Origin: Skeletonema tropicum
Taxonomy: Eukaryota; Bacillariophyta; Thalassiosirophyceae; Thalassiosirales; Thalassiosiraceae
Length of the DNA: 64,000 bases
NCBI GenBank assembly: GCA_037178625.1
Contig: JAWZXG010000024.1
Location: 248,001 to 312,000 of the forward strand
Reading direction: 5' to 3'
Shown here piece after piece: positions 22,917 through 32,090 of the stretch. The translations under genes were made by a program, and so were the position numbers. The notes beneath the pieces are model-generated. The model did no database searches. It was not told where the DNA came from and worked only from the letters and a program-made list of their open reading frames with translations. Numbering within the stretch: the first letter of the stretch is position 1; the number at the start of each line of letters is the position of its first letter.

Positions 22917-24055
22917 ATGAAACGTCTAATACGAAGCGGTCGACATCAGTTAGCTCAGGACAATATTCTTCATTTTAAATTGCATATATCATATGATCAT
23001 TCTTGAAGAAGGAGGTTGTCTGTACTCGAGAAAAAAGAGCTTAACCTGTAACCTGTACTTATAAACTCATATTATGCTCAAGCTGTTTCCTTATAATGCA
23101 CATGAAGTTCGTCACTTCACTAAGAAAAATCTCAAATCACATGAAGTATGAAATCTTCTTAGTTTAACGTTTATCAGTGAAAAGCTACAATCAAGCTGCT
23201 TGTCCAGAACATTGAAGTAGGCCTCGAAGTGGAGTCTACTTTCTTAGAAGAGGATCCCAGTAAGTAAGTTTTGAGTCCCCGCATTCTTCTGAGGCAAAAA
23301 ACGGTGCGACACAGTCTCGAAGGAAAACTGCGTCTCTCTCCAACAGAAGGTGCGCGTTGTAAAAAAGACTGACACAACGTCGCGGGGTGTAGTAATTCCC
23401 CCTAACAGCCCCCGACAAGGTAACTATATGTCTCAATGACAACTCCTGATTTAGAGAGCATATTAGGGGGCAATTAACCCCAATAAAAGGGGGCATTAAA
23501 CACATACATGTCATTTTCTCCAAAAAAATTGAACACGCGAAAAGTTTGCGAACTGCAACGTTCCAAGGGCCCCCACAAGAATACTCAAAAGCCCAACCGA
23601 CGCTTCACGCAAACAGCCCGCCAGCGAAGTGGTGTATTACCGCGGTAGGTGTAAAGAGAGAGGAAAGCGCAGCATGATTGAATCCAGGAATCGTTTCAGT
23701 GCAATGGTAGTCATTGCATGAATAGAGAGACTAAGGAGAAGTTGTATTGAATTGATTTTTTATTGGGTAACGCCGGAGAAAAACGGTTGGGAAGCGTCTT
23801 GAGTCAATTATTGGAAAAGGCTCTTGAAATAAGGCTCGTTCGCAACAAAGTCGACATACAACGGCAGCACAGCATTCTATATATCTAATAAATCAAAGAC
23901 AGAGAGGTAATAATTACGTGAGGCTCTCGGTCAAACTAAGTAACAACCACAAAACGGCAGAGAGAATCCACATCATCCTCCAAGTCCAACCAAAACAACC
24001 GCACACATCATCATCTCACACAATCAATAAATAATCACCACCACCACCAACCACC
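22917..24055. other. Intergenic region, no gene seen
   Basis: About 1.1 kb without a supportable coding region. It includes the dispersed repeat copy at 23179-23241. The last 100 bp before ATG 24056 are CA-rich (CACCACCACCACC), as expected for the 5' leader of the next gene. Confidence 0.5.
23179..23241. repeat. Dispersed repeat, partner of 5078-5151
   Basis: Same order of short blocks (TCAAGCTGCTTG, CCAGAACA, CGAAGTGGAGTCT) as the copy at 5078-5151, with small indels. It lies in gene-free sequence. Confidence 0.7.
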
Positions 24056-25384
24056 ATGGGAGACATGATCTCCTCCCTCCTCTTCCAACCCCCACCCCCC
24101 ACACGCCTCAAAGAATCCAAAGTAATCTGGCTCACCAACTCCTACGGAAAACGCATCCCAGCCTTTTTCATCGAGTGCCCCAAGGATGAACGGACAGGGG
24201 AGGGGGTTCGTGCGCCACTGCCGGGGGAGACTCCGCCGCCCAACCCACCGCAGTCTTCGAAGCCATCACCGAGTGGATCGAGTTATTATTCCAAGGGGAG
24301 TGGGAAGAGTGGGATGGGGCATACGTTGAGTTCGAATGGTTCGGGGGGGAAGGCTACCACTCCTCCGGGGAATGGCACTACGAACAACAATAACAACAAT
24401 GAGGGGCCAATGCAACAACAACAGCAGGTACCCTCCACCCCTCAAATCCGCACCTCGAAAGAATTAGAAATGAGCCTCCTCCACCATGGACGTGTCGGTG
24501 GATCCTTCGGAGGAGGGTCCAAGGGGGTGAATAGTCCGACTGCACCAACGATTTTGTATTCGCATGCCAATGCGGAGGACTTGGGGAATATTTATCCGTG
24601 GTGTAAATTTTTGAGTAAGATGTTGGGGGTGAATATATTTGCGTATGATTATACTGGGTATGGGTTGGCTACGGACCAGGGTGAGTTGGGTTTGTGTTTT
24701 TATGATTTGATTGGTGTTGGGGGGAGGGAGAGTCTGCATTGGAAATCATGATTTTTCACTCTATAATTCATTCATTTTTAACACACGCTCTCGTTTTAAT
24801 ATCAATCCACAGGTGATCCCTCGGAAGAATACTGCTTTGCAGACGTCACAGCAGCCTACACCTACCTCAATCAAACCCTCCAAATCCCCGCCCACTCAAT
24901 TTTACTCTACGGACGATCCCTCGGCTCGGGACCATCTTGCTTCCTCGCTGCCAAAACTGCCGAGGATGGGGAAGCCGTGGGGGGACTCATCCTTCACGCT
25001 CCATTTTTATCTGTCTACCGAATAGTTCTCGAGAGTGGATGTACACTGCCCGGAGATCGGTTTGCCAATGTGGATTATGCCCCGTTCATTCGATCGCCAG
25101 TGTTGTTTATCCATGGGACGAAAGATAGTATTGTCCCGTTTAATCATTCGGAACGGCTGTTGGATACGATTGTGGAACCTTATAGGGCGGATCCGCTGTT
25201 TATCAAGGATATGGGGCACAATAATGTGCATGCTAGTGTAAGGCCGTTATTTGTAGAGAGGCTGAGGGAGTATTTGGACATGCATGTGTTGCCAGTGTTG
25301 AGGGAGAGAAGGAAACATGAAGAGTCGATGAGGTCGAGGATGATGAATCGGGTGAGGTCTGCTAGATTGCAGCAGTCGAGATAA
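24056..25384 (+). CDS. ABHD17-like alpha/beta hydrolase (two exons)
   Basis: Exon 1 is 24056-24680, the intron 24681-24812 (GTGAGT...CACAG) and exon 2 24813-25384, giving about 398 aa. SHANAEDLGNIYPW matches the oxyanion-side motif of the ABHD17/FAM108 group. The nucleophile elbow is GRSLGSG (Ser at about 244). The acid is Asp in HGTKDSIVPF and the base His in GHNNVH. A Gly/Ser/Asn/Gln-rich insertion (about residues 45-145) separates the N-terminal strand from the core and is absent from typical family members. ABHD17 enzymes remove palmitate from membrane proteins in animals. Here the N-terminal Cys cluster used for membrane attachment is missing, so substrate and location are uncertain. A basic tail ends the protein. 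Confidence 0.85.
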
Positions 25385-26089
25385 TTGATTACAAATTTTA
25401 TAGAATTGGGGACAAACTTATTGGGGAACCTTAGAAAAAGAAGGGAGGGATGGTAAAAGACACAAGATCTTTTCCTTCCCTTTCATTTATGTGGGAAAGG
25501 GTATATATCTGTTTGTGTTTGTGATAGATTGGTACCCGGAAACAAAGCTGGAAAGCGCAGGATAATATTATGACAGCTTCACCAGGCCGTTAATGGATGA
25601 CGTGATCTGGGAAGTTCATTTCCTGTGCTCTAGCCCTACTTAGAGAGATAGCTGTTGGAATTAGGCTATGATGTAAAATATCAATTCATATTCCTAATCA
25701 TCAGAGCCAATCTATTTATCTCACCACTGTACTGGTGGCCTGGGTGACATCTCATTTACACCCAGAATTCTGGAAGCCAAGTGCAAATGAAAGGTCATTC
25801 GCAGAGTCTCAACATGGAATGAAGTAATCATCCCAATGCAACGGAACGTTTGGGAGCAAGAAAGGATTCAAACAGGCGCGAATGAGCCAATCAAGCAACA
25901 AGACTCAACTCTCAACTTCTAGCAAAAGCGATGAGAGAAGGTTTACTATGCGAACACCAACTTCAAACGCCAAACGCCCAAAACCCAAAATTGCATGCAA
26001 CATGCATCATCATCATCATGCATGCGCTTTTCGCCTTTTGAGCTTTTCGCCTTATAGTTTTAGAAGGGAGATAAGTGCTCAAAAACGCA
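25385..26089. other. Intergenic region, no gene seen
   Basis: Nothing coding can be supported. A CATCAT-rich run (about 26000-26022) and a tandem CTTTTCGCCTT-like duplication (about 26028-26052) lie in the probable leader of the next gene. Confidence 0.45.
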
Positions 26090-27254
26090 ATGGTAGCAGC
26101 ATCCCATGGTTATAACGATGGTGGCGCATCTGCCACACCGTCGCAGTTGACAGATCTCTACGAAGAAGCTTCTGTCTTAGCATCCGAAACCACCAAACCC
26201 TTGACAAACAAGCCCAATCCGCATTCTCCTCAGAATGGAGTACATCTATATCAGTTTCCTGCTTCCTTCTACTCTTGCGAAGCACGACTCGTTCTTGAAG
26301 AAAAGGGTGTGGACTACAAGGAACATGACATCTGCATCGTCGCTGGGGTGTTTGACCAGTATGAGCCAGAATATGTTCGACTAAATCCGTAAGAACAACA
26401 TAAGTACATGAACATACTGCTCCAAGTAAGTTCCGCTTTTGTCAAAACTCACCCATGAGGTACCCTTCTACATCTATATTCGCAGCCGATGCGTTGTTCC
26501 GACGCTCTGTATTGATGGAAAAGTGACATCCGATGCACATAATATAGTATTACATGCTGATGAGTTCTTCCCACAATCAATCAAACTATTTCCAAAAGAT
26601 GACACCAGAGACGTTGTAAAAGAACAATTTGATCTTGCATGCTCGGTATTTGTCGAGGCTCTTACCTATGGAGAAGCCCCTGGTGGGCCAAAGCTACCTT
26701 GGCATATGAGAGGAATGATGAAGAGCAACCATGGTAAGAAGTATAACATGTTAACGAAGAAGCTCAATGAACACAGAAATGATCCTTATCTGAAAGCTTG
26801 TTACGAAAGCAAGTTGGCAATTCTCACGAAGCAGATTGAAATTCTTGGGTCAGAAGAGCAGCTAAGTGACATTGTAAATGCTACGAAGATTATAATGAAA
26901 CAGCTCAACGAGCAGCTCATCATTGGGCCCACAAAGGACGGTGGCTGGTTGTGTGGAGAAAACTACACAATCGCTGACATGCAATGGGGTCTAACATTGG
27001 TTCGTCTGCATATTCGTGGATACGATGACCTGTTGTGGGGTGATTACCCAGCTATAGAGGTATACTGCAAGAAACTCATGGCTAGACCGGCAATACAAAA
27101 GGCTGTCGTGCAGTATCAGACGACATCTAAGATTGGAGGGCTGGTTTTAAGACGTAAAATTGCCAAGAATGGTAGGAAAATCGTATTGTTGATGGCTGCT
27201 GCAGCACTTATCGGAATTGGGCTCAAACGATACGCGAGCAAGGAATTTCAGTGA
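26090..27254 (+). CDS. GDAP1-like glutathione S-transferase with C-terminal membrane anchor
   Basis: Exon 1 is 26090-26388, the intron 26389-26485 and exon 2 26486-27254, giving about 355 aa. The thioredoxin-like GST N-domain starts at HLYQFPASFYSCEARLVLEE (residues about 50-70). It continues through the splice as LNPRCVVPTLCIDGK, with the cis-Pro in VVPTL. The alpha-helical C-domain includes GENYTIADMQWGLTLVRL with the conserved N-capping Asp. A single hydrophobic helix near the C-terminus (VLLMAAAALIGIGL) with flanking basic residues predicts a tail anchor. This layout, including a long insert between the domains, resembles animal GDAP1, an outer-mitochondrial-membrane GST relative. Catalytic activity is uncertain. 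Confidence 0.75.
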
Positions 27255-27784
27255 AGAATCTTCACGTTCATGGGAGTGCATATTGCATATCTAATCTGTC
27301 TACCTGAAAGGAAGTTATTTCAGCACCAGGCTAAGACTACACGAACTTTCGACAAAGTCTATCAAGGCTAGAAACACAATGCCAAAGCAGGTAAACGATA
27401 GAAAGATAGACGCCCTCGCTGATGAAACGCAGAGCAGTTAGGAGTGGAGGAGTGCAAGAGTAGTTGCTTCTATTTCTATTGTTATCTTTTCAGTAATCTC
27501 AGGTTGAAATGGGCAGAATTAGTGTCTCACCCAAGGGTAGTCTCGCCCTTTCTCTCTCCTCTGGTAATCAACAATAATAACTTAGAAAATTACTCAACTA
27601 TCCTAACTACAATACATACTTGCTGAGTAGACTCAAGGTCTGTTCATTGTACACACATAGCAAGGCCGCAACGAGGCGACTGAGGCTAATCCTCACTTCG
27701 GCAGAGTGCCGGGATCTGATTAAGAGTGTATCCATCAACACTAATAGAACTAACAAAAACGCAGCATAACCACGTTTGCTTGCA
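27255..27784. other. Convergent intergenic region, no gene seen
   Basis: Separates the 3' ends of the GDAP1-like gene (+) and the SAM-domain gene (-). No RNA gene or repeat could be assigned. Confidence 0.5.
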
Positions 27785-28573
27785 CTAACTCCGTTCCATC
27801 TTTTGTGACTCCTCCACCTGGTTTAAGATGAGATTCGCGACAGCCTCTCCTTGTCCCTCATCCAATGTCAACCATACTTTACCGCCCTTTTCGAATCGGC
27901 TTTCTACCTCAACCTTATCAATGCCGCGTGCGCAGCAACACATGCGTTGCATGCAGGGTGCCGGGATGCCCGTCTGATTAAAAAGCATAAATAAAATGCA
28001 AAGTAGAAGTGAGAAAAATCGAGAATTCCAGCAGGACATTGGTAACAATATTGAACTCTTGTTACGTACCACATCTACATCATCAACCTTGCTCAAATCA
28101 ATGTTGTTATTCGTATACTCCGCGCCAAAACAAGGAAGCGGAATGGGTCCACAGCGCATAGGCTTCATCCGCTTCACCTTCAGATGATTCGTTGTGAGAG
28201 TGTAATGGCCAGGGTCCACGGGACAAAGGCCTCCACACGTGAAACAACTCCTTTCAGAGTCGGAAAAAAACAACTTTTCCTCCCCTTCCCACAGCGACTC
28301 GATGCGTTTGTGAAAGCGATGCTTGCGCGACATTTCCTTAATGCAGTGCTTGAAAAGCAAACGATCTCCCACGATGTCAATGCCCATATCTTTGAGATCT
28401 TGATCGGTTAGCAGCGGGGCCAGTCGTCCGGTAATTTTGTGTTTGATCAGTAAAGGCTCATACGCGCCCAAGCCTTTGGTGCTGAAAAATTTTCCCAACG
28501 CTTGTTCATCCCAGGTGGCAAAGTCAGAAATATCTTTGCCATAGGTGTCTGACATGGCTACGTAGCTGGTCAT
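27785..28573 (-). CDS. SAM-domain protein (two exons)
   Basis: Exon 1 is 28573-28070, a 96-bp intron runs 28069-27974 (GTACGT...AATCAG) and exon 2 is 27973-27785, giving 230 aa. The intron is a multiple of 3 with no stop, so retention would insert 32 mostly hydrophobic residues. Residues about 20-85 form a SAM domain (FATWDEQALGKFF, LLTDQDLKDMGI, GDRLLFKHCIKEM). The C-terminal half holds several cysteines and alternating strands (HYTLTTNHLKVKRM; GGKVWLTLDEGQGEAVANLI), resembling a small PH-like beta fold. SAM domains mediate protein-protein or RNA contacts. No enzymatic motif is seen, so an adaptor role is inferred. Confidence 0.75.
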   Translation of the reverse strand: MTSYVAMSDTYGKDISDFATWDEQALGKFFSTKGLGAYEPLLIKHKITGRLAPLLTDQDLKDMGIDIVGDRLLFKHCIKEMSRKHRFHKRIESLWEGEEKLFFSDSERSCFTCGGLCPVDPGHYTLTTNHLKVKRMKPMRCGPIPLPCFGAEYTNNNIDLSKVDDVDVVRNKSSILLPMSCWNSRFFSLLLCILFMLFNQTGIPAPCMQRMCCCARGIDKVEVESRFEKGGKVWLTLDEGQGEAVANLILNQVEESQKMERS

Positions 28574-28779
28574 GTTTGTTTTTGGAGAGAGTATTGTAGA
28601 GGGGGACGCGCTAAGGCAGGCTGAGGCTGAGCAAGCACAATTGCAATCTATTGCAATGAGCGTGACTTTGGTGGTTGGTTTGAGGAGTTCTCTGCAACGA
28701 GTTGTAGATCAGGAGCTCTCTCAACTCTCAACATGGAAGTAAAGTAAAAGCATTGGAATAGGAGGGGTGGCCTCAACCT

Positions 28780-28806
28780 GTCCGCGAAATCGTTACATGT
28801 GTAACT
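28780..28806 (-). promoter_or_regulatory. Upstream motif with palindrome GTTACATGTGTAAC
   Basis: 27 bp that match 29975-30001 at 25 positions. The core 14-mer at 28792-28805 is nearly palindromic (GTTACA...TGTAAC). It lies about 210 bp upstream of the SAM-domain gene start. The second copy lies about 115 bp upstream of the next minus-strand gene, in the same orientation. It may be a shared transcription-factor site. Confidence 0.5.
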
Positions 28807-28944
28807 GCTGGCTTCCTCGCTGATGACGTAGGAATTTAATTCCTACGTAAACTTGTACTAGGATCTGTAACATCGGGTTACATGGGTAGGGAGGCTGAAC
28901 CTCTACGAAAAGTCTAACATGAAATAACCCCATTATTAATGAAC

Positions 28945-29862
28945 TCAACCAATTACATGCAACTTTCCAACTACATCGAGAATCAAATTCTCTCCAATAC
29001 GCTTTGCAACCTCTTCCTTGTTGTAATCTGCATCATATAATTCGACATCTTCATACTCACCAACTTCATTCTTCCGGAGCATTCGAATGTCTACCTTGTA
29101 TGGCTTTGCTTCTTTCCCCCACTTCTTACTAGACGATTGACTTATCATCCACTTGTTGTAATGTTTATCATGAATCACCATGACACGAAATGGTCGTTGC
29201 ACCGTAGTAGCGTTTGCTCCATTTCCAATCTTCACGTTTGCAATAATAACAACATCCCTCTCGATGAGAATATCCTCAGCAACTACTTCACCATCTTCAT
29301 TTGATTTAATACGTTCGGGCGGAGAAGCTATCCAACGCTGCACCAATGATTTCACTTTCCTTTCTTTGCTTGTAGAACCCATAACATGTTCTGTGCAAGC
29401 AAGGCTTGCACTTGCAGTCAGTACACAATCCTGCAACTCTTCTATTGAAGTGGAAACAATCATACTGCGGAAGCTCGACATCAACTTTTCTGCGTGGCTC
29501 TTTGAACCTGCGATTGTAGAAGTGAAGGGCGTTTGATCCTCAGCTGTCAATTCATCATCACCCCCCAGTACAATAATATCATTATCATCCTTTCCCTTCT
29601 TCCCACTGTCATTAGCCTTCGTCATTTCTTCACCGAAGCGCTTAATGCGATCTTCTATCAGCTCAGCAAAATCATCCTTACCTTCATCATTGTCGTCATC
29701 TTGCATCGCTCCAGCCGAATTGTCAGCATTCCCCTGAACATCTTCGTAAGTAAATGTGCGGGGAAGGTAGCGGATTAGTTCATCTCTCAGATCAATACGG
29801 GAAGAGAATGATCTACAGAAGGGTGATATTTCATTGTTTAATACACCAAGTACATCAAACAA
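28945..29862 (-). CDS. Unknown acidic protein, 5' end unresolved
   Basis: An open frame of 305 codons with no in-frame ATG at its 5' end. It is preceded by an in-frame stop, and a splice-acceptor-like ATCAG lies just upstream. Either an upstream exon is missing or translation starts at Met 53 (29706). The middle is Asp/Glu/Lys-rich (about residues 50-110). The C-terminal half is globular, with EDILIERDVVIIANVKIGN, RPFRVMVIHDKHYNKWMIS and ELYDADYNKEEVAKRIGENL. I recognise no family. Its 5' side carries the GTTACATGTGTAAC motif. Confidence 0.55.
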   Translation of the reverse strand: MFDVLGVLNNEISPFCRSFSSRIDLRDELIRYLPRTFTYEDVQGNADNSAGAMQDDDNDEGKDDFAELIEDRIKRFGEEMTKANDSGKKGKDDNDIIVLGGDDELTAEDQTPFTSTIAGSKSHAEKLMSSFRSMIVSTSIEELQDCVLTASASLACTEHVMGSTSKERKVKSLVQRWIASPPERIKSNEDGEVVAEDILIERDVVIIANVKIGNGANATTVQRPFRVMVIHDKHYNKWMISQSSSKKWGKEAKPYKVDIRMLRKNEVGEYEDVELYDADYNKEEVAKRIGENLILDVVGKLHVIG

Positions 29863-29974
29863 CTTCCTGATCTATGTTGTCTATTTAATGTTCCATGGTG
29901 AATCTCTCTCTCATGGACACTATTATTTTTATTTGATGGTCGGTGGTGGTGGCTCGGGAAACTTGTCAGCCAAA

Positions 29975-30054
29975 TCGTTACATGTGTAACTCTCAGATGT
30001 CTCGTGGCTGCCACACTATTAGCAAAAATGGTTACAGGAGTAACTGTCCGATGT
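29975..30054 (-). promoter_or_regulatory. Duplicated GTTACA-N-GTAAC motif upstream region
   Basis: Copy one (29987-30000, GTTACATGTGTAAC) and a diverged copy (30041-30054, GTTACAGGAGTAAC) lie in two short tandem units. Both units also contain ATGTCTCGTGGCTG (about 30007 and 30060). Position and orientation match the site at 28780-28806. Confidence 0.5.
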
Positions 30055-30154
30055 CTCGTGGCTGACAACTTGGTTACTTAGCGGAATTAGTATGGTTCTA
30101 CGTACGAGGCCACCCCTCCTATTGGAATGCAACGGATTGTCCCGCAATTAGACG

Positions 30155-30358
30155 TATGGATTCCGACGTACGAAACCTCCCTCAGAAAAAGAGAATCCAG
30201 AAGATCATGTTATCTTCGTATCTTTGTTCCCAAACGAAAGAAAGGGTCCCGCAAGTGAAAGTAGACATATGGATTCCGACGTACTGAAACTCCCTCTGAA
30301 AAAGAGAATCAGAAAAAATATCATGCTCTTCCCGCCCTGATCTTCGTCTCTTTATTTG
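30155..30358 (+). repeat. Tandem duplication of about 100 bp upstream of the aldo-keto reductase gene
   Basis: Two diverged direct units share GGATTCCGACGTAC, CTCCCTC, GAAAAAGAGAATC and TCTTCGT...TCTTT in the same order (about 30155-30233 and 30258-30358). They end about 30 bp before ATG 30388, so they occupy the likely promoter or 5' leader. Confidence 0.7.
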
Positions 30359-30387
30359 TCTGAAGCGGGTGCTTGATCCACCTATTG

Positions 30388-31515
30388 ATGATCATGGTCG
30401 GAGGAGGGCGACAGCGGACGATTATCAATCTTATTTGTAACATCAAATTACGGCATATCGCCTTCTCCTTTATTGGCATCACCGTCCTCTACTCATTCGC
30501 GCAGCACAAACAATATAACATGATGAAGATGAGCAGTTCCATCACAAGCGCTGCCTCCACTGCATTCAACATGCCAAGGATCGGTCTCGGTACCTTTGGT
30601 CTGAATCCCGCAGAGGCGAAAACAACCATTAACGAAGCACTATCTCTTGGCTATCGGCTCTTTGATTGTGCACCGGTATATTTTAATGAGAATGCTGTTG
30701 GAGATGCGTTCCATGAGGCAACTACCGGAGTACCACGAAGCGATGTATTCATTACATCAAAACTAGCTGGGCCCTTTCACAGGCCGGAGCATGTGGAACC
30801 TGCGTTAAGAAAGACACTCAATGACCTGCGTTTGGGCTACCTTGATCTCTTTCTCATACACTGGCCCGTGGCGTTCAAATATGTTGATTTTGATCCATCA
30901 GTTAGAGGATGGGACAATGAAGATATTGATGATTCAGAAGGAGGTAAACATATTGACACCACTGTATCTTTACGAGATACTTGGCATGCAATGGAATCGT
31001 TAGTGGAAAAAGGGCTGGTGAAACATATCGGAGTCGCAAATTTTCCAGTAATGTTACTTCACGATCTATTAAGCTACAGCAGGATTCCACCAGTTGTAAA
31101 TCAAGTTGAGATCCATCCCTACAATCAGCAACCAAAGTTATTGGAGTATTGCAACTCGAGGAACATAACAGTACAAGCGTATTCTCCACTCGGAACGCCT
31201 GGATTCAAGGAAAATGACGAGCCCCACATTTTATCTGATCCAGTATTAATTGACATGGCGAAATCCAAAGGCATCACTGTTGCACAGCTCTGCTTGCAAT
31301 GGTCGTTGCAACGAGGATGCAGTGTCATTGCAAAAAGTTCCAATATACGACACCTTGAGGAGAATTTGCTAGTGAATTACAAGAATGAGTTTGTGACTGG
31401 TGCCGTGCAACTATCATCGGATGAAATGGACAAGATTGCAGCTCTGGATCGTGGCTATAGATTTTTTAGACCTGAGGATTGGTGGCCAAATAATCCAGTG
31501 CCTGTGTTTCACTGA
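30388..31515 (+). CDS. Aldo-keto reductase
   Basis: 375 aa from ATG 30388. An N-terminal extension of about 55 residues contains a hydrophobic helix (IAFSFIGITVLYSFAQ), suggesting a membrane anchor or targeting sequence; alternatively translation starts at the internal MMKMSSS. The core follows AKR order: MPRIGLGTFGL, Asp and Tyr of the catalytic tetrad in DCAPVYF, Lys in ITSKLAGP, His in LIHWPVAF, then HIGVANFP, VNQVEIHPYNQQ, AYSPLG and VIAKSSNIRHLEEN for NADP(H) binding. Length past the extension fits the family. It should reduce aldehydes or ketones with NADPH; the physiological substrate cannot be read from sequence. Confidence 0.9.
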   Translation: MIMVGGGRQRTIINLICNIKLRHIAFSFIGITVLYSFAQHKQYNMMKMSSSITSAASTAFNMPRIGLGTFGLNPAEAKTTINEALSLGYRLFDCAPVYFNENAVGDAFHEATTGVPRSDVFITSKLAGPFHRPEHVEPALRKTLNDLRLGYLDLFLIHWPVAFKYVDFDPSVRGWDNEDIDDSEGGKHIDTTVSLRDTWHAMESLVEKGLVKHIGVANFPVMLLHDLLSYSRIPPVVNQVEIHPYNQQPKLLEYCNSRNITVQAYSPLGTPGFKENDEPHILSDPVLIDMAKSKGITVAQLCLQWSLQRGCSVIAKSSNIRHLEENLLVNYKNEFVTGAVQLSSDEMDKIAALDRGYRFFRPEDWWPNNPVPVFH

Positions 31516-32090
31516 CTCATTTGTTTATGCTTTAGTCAGGACCTGAAAACCAAGTACCTACATGATGTATCTCTTTCTGACACTGGGCAGATTCCATTCT
31601 CGTAAACATATCAATATGTAAACAGATTCCCCTCAATAGCTGTTCTGAAAACCTCTGGGGCAAGTATGGCATGAGTCTATTGAGCTGCAGAGCAATCGCT
31701 TACCGTTCAGATCTCAGGACCGACCCCTAAAGCTTGAAAGTATGCACAGCACAATCCTGATTGAAATTGTTAGATTACACGTACGTAGATACAGTAGATA
31801 CAAGACTACTTTAATCATTATCTTTTATCTCCTATCTAATCTATCATGGCATCGATTGGAAGCAGGGAGATCGAGGATACTAACAGGTTATAGAGCATAC
31901 AATCACAAACATTGAAGTTCAATTATGCCATAATGCAGGCATCCATCAGCCCCTCTCGAAAACATCTTCCATTTTTTCTTTCGTCGTCACTCGTCACTGC
32001 CCGTCACACTCGTCACTGCCACAGACTGCCACGATGGAAGCATGAAAGATACACGTTGCTGGTAGCCAACACTTGCACAGTAAGCTAACC
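31516..32090. other. Intergenic region, no gene seen
   Basis: 575 bp with no coding signal. A short CGTCAC-rich tandem run (about 31984-32026) lies shortly before the next gene. Confidence 0.5.

Larger units (their letters stand above)
28750..30130. repeat. 25-bp inverted repeats flanking the unknown acidic gene
   Basis: Arms 28750-28774 and 30106-30130 are inverted copies sharing AATAGGAGGGGTGGCCTC, 23 of 25 positions matching. They enclose the gene at 28945-29862. The enclosed 1.4 kb might be a TIR-bounded unit. No target duplication is evident. Confidence 0.6.

Noticed and set aside
29838..30068. 76-codon minus-strand frame upstream of the acidic gene
   Set aside because: It is made of the duplicated promoter motif and overlaps the acidic gene's 5' end out of frame. 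No domain.
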